In this document: piece by piece, positions 18,643-27,000 of the stretch | Layout of the letters: each line of letters begins with the position of its first letter | Numbering within the stretch: the stretch's first letter is position 1 | Virus record (IMG/VR): IMGVR_UViG_3300050821_006637 | Span: 25,067-89,066 of that record | Reading direction: 5' to 3' (one strand) | DNA: 64,000 bases | Source: a virus | Notes under the pieces: model-generated | Databases searched by the model: none | Seen by the model: the letters and a program-made list of their open reading frames with translations, nothing else | Told to the model about the DNA's origin: nothing | Made by a program: the position numbers and the translations under genes

Positions 18643-18839
18643 AGATAGAAGTTCACTTTCGAGACCAAATTATCGGCACAGGCACCAGCCGAGGGAATGA
18701 AGTCTTTTGGGAAGGTGAAGGCTCCAACCGAATAAAAATGATTGCCGCCCATTATGAACGACAAGGGTTCAAAGGAGACGTTCTACTCCAAAAGATGTTA
18801 GAAAGACTCCAAGGAATGTGGTGGGCTCAAGAAATATGA
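18639..18839 (+). CDS. Small hypothetical protein, 66 aa
   Basis: It is wedged between the two giant proteins with ATGA overlaps at both ends, which strongly supports translation. The product starts with a beta-hairpin-like segment (MKIEVHFRDQIIGTG) and continues as a basic helix (LLQKMLERLQGMWW). No family was recognised. It may be an accessory to one of the giant proteins. Confidence 0.6.
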   Translation: MKIEVHFRDQIIGTGTSRGNEVFWEGEGSNRIKMIAAHYERQGFKGDVLLQKMLERLQGMWWAQEI

Positions 18840-21800
18840 ACTTCCTCTCCCTCAAAGAAATTGAATTTCGTCTAAAAGAAACCGACAATCCCGAATGGAT
18901 TGAACGGGCTACTCCCCTTTTGAAAGAAGCCTTCCGCCAATGGCGTCATCTTCACTCAAAATCTGCGAGTCGCTCTCCACAAGGGAAGGAAATGGCTTCT
19001 GTCCATCCTTCTCCTTACTCAAAGATGCTTTATTCTAAGAAAGCCCGTCCAAAAGTCACTTTTACTGGCAGACAGACGGATGCACAAGGACGGCAGACTT
19101 GCTTTAGAGGTGGAAAACACGCTCCATGCGAGGAATTTGGCGGACAGAATCAAGGATGGACGGGAGTAGAGCAAGAGCACTTACAGAAGGAGGGAGAAAA
19201 GGACTTAGAAACGACGGAAATAGAGCAGAAGAAGCCAAAACTACCTGAAAAAGTGGGCGAAAATCCGCAGATACAGCAACCAGAACAGCCAGAAGCAGAA
19301 GAAAGGGCGAAAATACAGCCAAATCCGTCAAAAGTAGAAGGATTTACGGAGGAACAGCCAGAACAGGTGAAAACCACAGAGGAGCCGAAGAAACCGCTTC
19401 CAAGTTCTCCGTCTACGAAACCTATTTCCAAATTTAAGATATCTTCGGAAAACGCCAAGTTAAATCCTTATTTTGATGATGGGTATTGGGAGGAGATTAA
19501 GGAGTCCATACGGGGTTTAATTTCGAGTGGAAGTGAATCTTCTATACAAACTCAAGATATAACACAGGACCAAACGGCTGGTATCCTCGCTTCATTTGTT
19601 GGGGCTCCTCCTAATTCTACTATACAAGTGTTCGATGTTAGCCAGAAGAGTGGGGGACGTTACACTACCCTTGATGTGACGAATCCTATGTTTAAGAATT
19701 GTGTAAGAACTCTACTCGTCCGTTCAAATGGCACTAAGGAGATAAGGAATGAAGAATTAGTCCTAAAGCCGCAATACAGAAACAATGGCGAGGGGTCTAA
19801 CATCTTTTATGCTCAAGTGCAAAATGCGGCTGCTTATGGGTTCTCGGAAATATCTACTTCAGCGGGTAGTGGACGAGATATGAACGGGGTTACTACATGG
19901 CCACTGCTGGGTTATGATGCTTCTATCCAAGAACTTTTTGATGGGTTAAGAAATCCTGAATCCTATGACTATTTTAAAAGAATTTTCCCAAACGCATACA
20001 GCATAAGTGAAATTATTGAGTCGCCCGAGGTGCCTTTATCTAAAGACCAGTTGCGTCAGGTTAATTATTCACTGGCTTCCTTGGCACAATGGCGGGGTTT
20101 GCCTTACACTAAGAAAAATGTTGTGAATGGAAGGGATTGGTGGAAGGCTTTTATACAGCAAAGTCGTCATCTTACTATTTCTGTTGATATGACATTTAAC
20201 CTACATGAAGGCTCTACCTCCCGTAGGATTTTAGAAGCCTATATGAAACAACGTCAAAGGAGAACCAAGGCAATGGATATGCCGAAAGAAGATTATGAGG
20301 ACATTAACTTAGCCCCGTGGGAGGAAGAAGCCTTAGAACGTGCGTGGGATAGTTTGGATAAGCAAACTTACGGACAGAAAGGTCTTCCTCCACTCCCCGA
20401 CCAGACAGAAACTACTCTTAAATCTCCTCCCAAGGTTCCTCAATCTCGCTTCCATTCCTTCTTCCACGAACATAAAGCACTCGGAGAACGGAAAGCACCT
20501 CCTGCTCCAGGCAAGTATCCCAGTGACCTCAATGTCTCTAAGGTCACTTCCAATCCCTTACCCAATGCCCATCCGCCAGGAGAGCAACCACCCCCAGTTC
20601 CAGAGAATTCCGTCCAACACGGAGCACCAGATACGGCTGCTCTCCAACAGATAGAACGATTGGTTGGAGAAAGGGGACAGGGGACTGGATTAGCACACGA
20701 AATCCGTGCCCATCAAGTGGATGCGTCTATCCTCCAGCAATTCCAAGCACACGGAGTTGCCTCACTCACGGACTTATCTAGCTTTCTAAGACAGCAAGGA
20801 GAAGCGGATTCTGCGAACTTAACAGAATTCCACGATGATGAGTCTCCTTTCGTGGTTTTGAGTCAACCTCAACAGCAGATAAGTGGACAGAATGCGCCTT
20901 CCGTGGTAGTGGGGAAGCCATATGATAGAGTTATCCATCTTTTAGAGGAGGCATTCCCTGGAGTTCACTTCTTGCCAGTGGAAGAGGCGGCGAATCAGTT
21001 GAAAGAGGCGGCTCAGAGCAATCCGTTGCCAGCAGCGAAAAGTTTTGGACAGAAGTCTAACTCTGTTGTTGACAACACGAACACGAAGTTGCCGCGGATG
21101 CCGAGTCACCAGACACAGAGTACGAGCAAGCCGGGAGGTGCCCAGCAACAGCCCCAGCAAGCCCCTACACAAGCCCCACAAGCTGTTCAACCAGTGCAAC
21201 AGGCTATACCAGCACCTTTGGCACAGACGCAGTCTACAACACATTTCCAGCCCCAAATACAGCAACCTGTTGAACAATCTGCTCAACCACTAAACCAAGC
21301 GTCAGTTGAGCCAATTCAACAAATCGAAGCTCCACTCACTGGGACACAAGATTCCGGTGCTCTAAATCTTTCTCCAGAAGGACCGAATGCTTATTATGAC
21401 TATGCGTCTGCTTCACTCTACGGAGAAAAGATGGCAGAGCAGGCGCAGAAACTTTATGAACAACAAGGACTGCCTTATGAAGAAGCTGCCTCTCTAGCAA
21501 AGGATGCTTATAATCAAGCAGTGGACGAATGGAATCAAGCACGATGGAACGAAAAGGGAATGAATGAAGCCCCCCTCCCAGAAGGAGAAACCCTAACTTC
21601 TCTTACTACAGAAATAGGACGTTTTCTTAGTACGGCACCAGAAGTGAAGAAAGAAAAACTTGGGAAAGGCGAGAATGGTGCTTGGAACGTAGAAGTAGAA
21701 GGTGGTTATCGTGGTGTGCAGAAATTAGGGAGAGATGAAGCTTTTGATGCCGAAAGAACCACTGGGATTAAAAGTGGAACTATGTATCGCAGAGAAATTG

Positions 21801-22399
21801 CAACGAGTTCCGTAGCTAAAGCCATCCTTGGAGATAAATTTAATCTAGTACCGGAAACCGTCCTCCGTCTCCAGAATGGAGCTCCAGGCAGTATGCAGAG
21901 TTATGTTGAAAACTTTAGAGCAGCGAGTGAAGTTGACTCAAAAATAGCTTATGGCAATAATCGAGAAGCCCTCCAATGGGCTTGGGTTTTGGATTACTTG
22001 ACAGGAAACACAGATAGACATTTAGGTAATCACGGAATAAATGAATCTGGAGAATTAGTGTTGATAGACAATGGTTTGAGTATGCCGAGCAGAACAGCAC
22101 GATTTGAAAGAATGTTTGAGTACCGAGCGGCGAATATCCTTGCCCAAGGTATTACTAAAGATATAAAGCTGCCCGATGTCGCTTCCATCAAAGATAAATG
22201 GGCGACACTTGAAAAGATATTCATAGAATGTGGAATAGATGAAAGGGCGATAAATTTGGCTAAATATAGATGGAACGATTTAGTTCTATTCTCTGGTCGT
22301 GCGTGTAGAGACGTTCCGTCTCTTTCTGGTAATACGACTATGTACGGAATGTATACGAAACAGATAGACCTATTGAAAGCAAGAGGGATAAATGCTTAA
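18836..22399 (+). CDS. Large polyvalent protein with GNAT-like and kinase-like domains, about 1,187 aa
   Basis: The ATG at 18836 overlaps the upstream stop and is preferred to the in-frame GTG at 18818. Near residue 60 there is a VHPSPYSKML motif shared with the neighbouring giant protein. An acidic Glu/Pro linker follows. Residues about 300-350 look like a GNAT acetyltransferase (QYRNNGEG, AAAYGF, LLGYD). A long Gln/Pro-rich linker leads to a C-terminal kinase-like domain (about 930-1170) with DRHLGN at 1060-1065 and LIDNGLS at D1078. These match the catalytic loop and metal site of PI3/4-kinase- or HipA-like kinases. The target could be protein or lipid. It is probably a virion-delivered effector, by analogy with other polyvalent proteins. 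Confidence 0.75.
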   Translation: MNFLSLKEIEFRLKETDNPEWIERATPLLKEAFRQWRHLHSKSASRSPQGKEMASVHPSPYSKMLYSKKARPKVTFTGRQTDAQGRQTCFRGGKHAPCEEFGGQNQGWTGVEQEHLQKEGEKDLETTEIEQKKPKLPEKVGENPQIQQPEQPEAEERAKIQPNPSKVEGFTEEQPEQVKTTEEPKKPLPSSPSTKPISKFKISSENAKLNPYFDDGYWEEIKESIRGLISSGSESSIQTQDITQDQTAGILASFVGAPPNSTIQVFDVSQKSGGRYTTLDVTNPMFKNCVRTLLVRSNGTKEIRNEELVLKPQYRNNGEGSNIFYAQVQNAAAYGFSEISTSAGSGRDMNGVTTWPLLGYDASIQELFDGLRNPESYDYFKRIFPNAYSISEIIESPEVPLSKDQLRQVNYSLASLAQWRGLPYTKKNVVNGRDWWKAFIQQSRHLTISVDMTFNLHEGSTSRRILEAYMKQRQRRTKAMDMPKEDYEDINLAPWEEEALERAWDSLDKQTYGQKGLPPLPDQTETTLKSPPKVPQSRFHSFFHEHKALGERKAPPAPGKYPSDLNVSKVTSNPLPNAHPPGEQPPPVPENSVQHGAPDTAALQQIERLVGERGQGTGLAHEIRAHQVDASILQQFQAHGVASLTDLSSFLRQQGEADSANLTEFHDDESPFVVLSQPQQQISGQNAPSVVVGKPYDRVIHLLEEAFPGVHFLPVEEAANQLKEAAQSNPLPAAKSFGQKSNSVVDNTNTKLPRMPSHQTQSTSKPGGAQQQPQQAPTQAPQAVQPVQQAIPAPLAQTQSTTHFQPQIQQPVEQSAQPLNQASVEPIQQIEAPLTGTQDSGALNLSPEGPNAYYDYASASLYGEKMAEQAQKLYEQQGLPYEEAASLAKDAYNQAVDEWNQARWNEKGMNEAPLPEGETLTSLTTEIGRFLSTAPEVKKEKLGKGENGAWNVEVEGGYRGVQKLGRDEAFDAERTTGIKSGTMYRREIATSSVAKAILGDKFNLVPETVLRLQNGAPGSMQSYVENFRAASEVDSKIAYGNNREALQWAWVLDYLTGNTDRHLGNHGINESGELVLIDNGLSMPSRTARFERMFEYRAANILAQGITKDIKLPDVASIKDKWATLEKIFIECGIDERAINLAKYRWNDLVLFSGRACRDVPSLSGNTTMYGMYTKQIDLLKARGINA

Positions 22400-22646
22400 A
22401 GTTCCTTTCTATAAGAATGCAAACTTCGCCCAGGAACTAATAGGATGGATTGTCCTTCGAGATAATCACCTCTCTGTCTATCCGTCTGATGCCCTGTCTC
22501 TGAAAGCCATCTTAGAGGGTCCTGTCATCAATAAAGATAACGAAGTTATCCTGTCGACAGAGGACCCCGAAGCCTGGTTGAAGGCACTTCCTCTCTTCTA
22601 TCGCGGTTCGTACTTCTGGGCTGGCAAAGCCGAAGAGGAAGAGTGA
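22392..22646 (+). CDS. Hypothetical protein, 84 aa
   Basis: The start overlaps the end of the kinase-like gene by 8 bases. The sequence is a compact mix of strands and one helix (ELIGWIVLRDNHLSVYPSDALSLKAILEG) without Cys or a membrane segment. The function is unknown. It ends the polyvalent-protein operon segment. Confidence 0.55.
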   Translation: MLKVPFYKNANFAQELIGWIVLRDNHLSVYPSDALSLKAILEGPVINKDNEVILSTEDPEAWLKALPLFYRGSYFWAGKAEEEE

Positions 22647-22736
22647 TGAAGACTAAACATTTCTTGCCTTAAACATCACATCTAATCTATCGTTCCTATA
22701 GGGTCTTTCTTTTCTTCCTATTAGGAGACTATAGCC

Positions 22737-22961
22737 GTGCCTCAAATTAATCCACAGACTGGAATCCCAGAACCTTTGTCGCAGACTCCGGAGGAGAGTT
22801 TTCGAGCGACTTTGGACGACGTGATTCTGGTTATTCAAAAGTTGGCTCCACTCAGTGCCGATTTGGATAGTTTGGTTGAAACTCTTCAATTCGCACTGAA
22901 GAATGATTCTCAGTTGAATATGATTCTTCATTTGGTTCGTCCGGTGGGGTTGAAAAGGTAA
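22737..22961 (+). CDS. Hypothetical protein, 74 aa (GTG start)
   Basis: GTG 22737 was chosen because TTAGGAGACTATAGCC stands directly before it. The product begins PQINPQTGIPEPLSQTP and continues as a helical segment (DDVILVIQKLAPLSADLDSLVETLQFALKN). It has no catalytic residues and is probably a small head-associated or assembly protein. The 90 bases before it hold no gene. Confidence 0.6.
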   Translation: MPQINPQTGIPEPLSQTPEESFRATLDDVILVIQKLAPLSADLDSLVETLQFALKNDSQLNMILHLVRPVGLKR

Positions 22962-22983
22962 ATTACTAATAGAGGGGTGCTTG

Positions 22984-23000
22984 GTTGCTATACTATAGTA
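22984..23000 (+). promoter_or_regulatory. Candidate extended -10 promoter
   Basis: TTGCTATACTATAGTA contains TG-n-TATACT (TATACT at 22989-22994), an extended -10 element, 41 bases before the GIY-YIG gene. No convincing -35 is present. The same TGnTATACT core recurs at 54529-54537. Confidence 0.4.
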
Positions 23001-23034
23001 GGGTTTCAGCAATTTCCTATTATAGGAGACAATC

Positions 23035-24096
23035 ATGCAGGCAACAAAGAGAACTGGTGTTTATCTTTGGAAGTGCTTAGTGTCTGGGAAATGTTATGTT
23101 GGAAGTGCTTCTATCTCTTTTAAGGACAGGAAGAAGAGTCATTTAAGTGATTTACGAAGGGGAATTCATTATAATCGGTATTTTCAGGCTGCTTGGAATA
23201 AGTATGGTGAAGACACGTTTGAGTATTGGGAATTAGAAGTATGTCCTCCAGACCAGTGTATTGAAAGGGAGCAGTATTGGCTAGATTTGTATCAGGCAGC
23301 TGATTCTAGATATGGGTACAATTTATCCCCAACTGCTGGAAACTGCCGTGGCGTCATAAAAAGTGAGGAGGCAAGAGCCAAGCATTCCGTATTGATGAAG
23401 AAAAGATATGAAGACCAAGAAGAAAGAGAAAAAACAAGGCTCTGCACAAAAGAGGCATATGACGACCCTGGGTTAAGGGGAAAGATTTCTCAAGCAGTAA
23501 GAGCAGCAAATGAACGACCAGGGATTGTAGAGAAAAGGGCTGCTGCGGTTAAAAAGTCTTATGAGGACTTCCCTCTTCGTAAGAAAAAGAAGGCTGAAGA
23601 AGGTCTAGAGAATTGGAATAAGGCAACAGAAGAGGAGAAGAAAAGTCGGTTATCTGGTCTTGTTGCTTGTTGCACGGATCCAGAACTCAAGAAGAAGAAA
23701 ACTGAAGCCGTTCGTGCTGCTTGGGAAAATAAAACAGATGAAGAGAAAGCGGCTTACGCAGAAAAGAAAAGAAAAGATTTATCCAGTCCAGAGGTAAGGA
23801 AGAGGATTTCTGAAGGATGTAAGAAAGGCTGTGCTATACCAGGACAAAAGGAACGGAAATCTAAAGCCACTGCCGAAGGATGGAAAGACCCTGAGAGTAG
23901 GGCGAAGAGGATAGAAGGGCTTAAAAGAGCCGCTGCCACTAATAAGAAAGCGGCGGAAAAGCGTGTCGCAGGGATTAAAGCAGCCTGGGCAGACCCTGAG
24001 AAACGAGCGAAGCGGTTAGCGGCTATTAAAGAAGGTTGGGCGAGAAGAAGAGAAAGATTAAAAGAAGAGAAAACCAAGGTTCCAAAGGATGAATAA
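23035..24096 (+). CDS. GIY-YIG homing endonuclease with repeated NUMOD-like DNA-binding motifs
   Basis: The N-terminal 95 residues form a GIY-YIG nuclease: TGVYLWKC then CYVGSAS, a conserved Arg in SFKDRKKSH, a Tyr in NRYFQAAWNKYG, and the catalytic Glu in CIEREQYWLDLY. The rest (about 110-353) is a basic chain of roughly 25-30-residue repeats of the type W-x-D-P-E-x-R-A-K-R. These resemble NUMOD3 motifs that read DNA in homing enzymes. It starts after TATAGGAGACAATC. The end overlaps the protease gene by 8 bases. It is free-standing, with no intron visible around it, so it probably spreads by cutting phages that lack it at this site. Confidence 0.88.
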   Translation: MQATKRTGVYLWKCLVSGKCYVGSASISFKDRKKSHLSDLRRGIHYNRYFQAAWNKYGEDTFEYWELEVCPPDQCIEREQYWLDLYQAADSRYGYNLSPTAGNCRGVIKSEEARAKHSVLMKKRYEDQEEREKTRLCTKEAYDDPGLRGKISQAVRAANERPGIVEKRAAAVKKSYEDFPLRKKKKAEEGLENWNKATEEEKKSRLSGLVACCTDPELKKKKTEAVRAAWENKTDEEKAAYAEKKRKDLSSPEVRKRISEGCKKGCAIPGQKERKSKATAEGWKDPESRAKRIEGLKRAAATNKKAAEKRVAGIKAAWADPEKRAKRLAAIKEGWARRRERLKEEKTKVPKDE

Positions 24097-27000
24097 AGAA
24101 GTTCTATCTCTGTTAGATGCAAGGGAAAAGGATTTCCCTTTCCTCGACTCGAGTCAATATAGTTACAAATTAGCAGGAGGATCATACGGGCATGACGTCC
24201 CAGTCGCCATTCGAGATTTGGATATAGATGAAAAAACGATGAGCCTGTGGATTCCCGTTTGTGACGGCAATCGCAGAGATGGAGTAGGAGATTTGCTCGA
24301 TGTCCTTGGAATTGACACTTCTAGGCATAAAAAGAACCCCATATGTTTATTAGATCATGGGAAACAGATTCCACTTCCAATTGCAAGAGCCAGAGAAGAC
24401 CCCAAAGATGAGGAATCTTACACCTTTCGAATAAATCCTGGGGAAAAGACGGCAGGATGTAGGGCATATTTTTATCAAGGAAAAGAGAATTGTGATGAAG
24501 TATTAGGATGCAAACAATTTGAGCACGGGATTCTATGTCACCAATTGTTCCATATGGCGGCAAACGGGTTTTTGAACTCAGGTTCCATAGGCTACCAAAT
24601 AATTTCTGCCGACCCACTTCCAGAAGATCCATATCGTGGCATACCACGAGGGATGCATCTACAAAGGATACTTGCCCTCGAGAATTCTTTAGTCGTTTTG
24701 CCGGCCTCTCAGGATACTGTAGGAAAGTCCACTAATACAGATGTATACCCCTACTCCGCCAAGCACTTGGAGGCTTGGGAATACACCCAAAAATCTCGCA
24801 TCTGTGGCTCCCCTCCCTCCCCCTACTTAATCAAAGCCTTCAGTTCCTTCGCTCCTCCTCATAAGGCACAAGTGGTAGGTGGCTATGATTCTAAAGGAAT
24901 GAGAACTATTATAGAAGATAGTTCTGGTAATCCTAGAGTCACTTCTAAACCATTAGGGAAAGGAGGAGTTGAAGATACTGCAAAGGATTTGTCTATTCAT
25001 ACAAAGTCGGCAGAAGCAATATTACACGGAAAACCACACCCCCCAGGATGTAAATGTGCCAAGTGTATCAAGGAACTCCCATCCAAAAAGTCCTGTTCTT
25101 GTGATTCCTGCTCCAAAGGTCACTCGTGTCCTTGCGACACGAAAACCAAGGGAGTGAAGGACTTAGAGAATCAACCTGCTTCTGCTCTTCCTGAGAAGCC
25201 GACGACGAAGCCTGTTCCCACGTCACAATCTGCTCCGGGTTCTCCGCAACCAGCACAGCAGACGAAAACACCGAAACAGGCTGCGAATGTAGGACAACAG
25301 ACTCCTCGTAACTTAACTCCTGCTCCTGCTCCAGTTCCTTCTCAACAGCAAGGACAGGCATCGCAGCAAGCGTCCGTTCAAAATACTCCACAAGGACAGA
25401 TAATAAATCCAGTTACGCCTAATGCCGCTCTCTCTGGCCTAAGTACTGGAGCAGTGGAGATACCACAAGGGCAGCAGATTCCTCTCGCTCCGGTTCCTAC
25501 TTTCAATCCTGCTCAACCTCAAAGAAATCCTGTCCAAAACACACCGCAAGGACAGACCCCTCCGCCTCTACCGAAACCAAAGTATCCCTACTCTCTACCT
25601 GTTCCCCCTGGTCAGCAAGCTGAACAAGCTCCACAAACCTCTGGTCCTCCTCCACTTACGCCTGAAAGACTTGCGGCTACGCAAAGAACGAATTTCAACC
25701 CCAAGAATCTTCATCTGAAGAAAGTCGATTACTCCAAGTTAACACCAGAGCAAGCGACGAAGAAAGCCACGCAAGCGGCTCTAGCTGCTGGTGCGAATAA
25801 AAAGCAAGCACAACAGATTGCGAAGCAAGTCGTAGAACAGATGAAGAGGATGGGGAATAGACAACATCGTCAACAGCGGAATGCTAGATGGACGCCCCAA
25901 GGACCGAAATCCTTGGATATGAATTTCCATATCAAGTCTCTCCGCTCTAAATATGGAAAGAAGTCCTTACCGAATACAGGTAGGAAGTTTGAGGCGACGC
26001 CAGATGGGTCTTCACTTACACCGAAACTTCGTGGTGCCCCCAAGGTTCCTGGTCCCAAGCCAGTTGGAGAAGGTGCTTCACAGACACCTCCTGTCACTCC
26101 TAAACAAGACCCTACTTTCAAACCAGTGAAAGAAACACCACCAGGAAATATTGAGGCGTATAGAAACGTCGGTGACGCCTCCAGTGGTGCATCAAATAAC
26201 GAATCTAGAGAACCTCTCACGGAAGGAAGTATTCTGCCAGAGGAAGGATTTGAAGAATACCAGGAATGGACTCCAGAGAGTAATGAAGTAGGAGAGGAAG
26301 GAAGTGGAGAAGCACAAGAATATTTAGAACCAGACCACATTGATTTATGGATAGGAAATCACGTAGCCAATCTTGTGGATTCTGGTGCCTTAGAAAATTG
26401 GAATAAGGAAGATGGTTTTGATGCCTCTATTACAGAAATAATGGATCAAATTAGTGACGAGGCAAGAGCAGAAGGGTTTGAGGGTGAAGAATATATCAAG
26501 ATTATGGATGGGGTAATAGAAAACCTTCGGCTCGTATGGCTTGATACATTTGGAGATTGGGGTGGTGAAGGAATCGGACCTTTTGAAAAATCCCTCCGCT
26601 CCAAATATGTGAACAAAGATTCAAAGAAAGAAAAGAACCCTCCAGCCAGACGAAATAAGAAGACTGCCAATCGTCATATGGCAGCAGGAATAAATTCTGC
26701 TTTGGATAAAAGTGCTGGACTTAAACATCTGGGAGTTCCTAGTATGAACATAGGGAACATAGGAATCAAATGGTTAGATAAAAAAAGTCTTCTGGGACTA
26801 CGAGACAAGTATAAGACGGCGAAGGGAAGACTGAAGCGACACAGGAAAGGTTCCCCTTCCAAGGCTTCTGTCCACGTATCCAGTAAAGACCTTGATAAAT
26901 TAAGAAAAGACGCCGAATCTAAAGGCGTTGCCGTCAAGTGGAGAAGTGATGATGGAAAAGGGATGGCGAAAGTCCTTTTAGAAGGTGATGGCGGCGTCAT

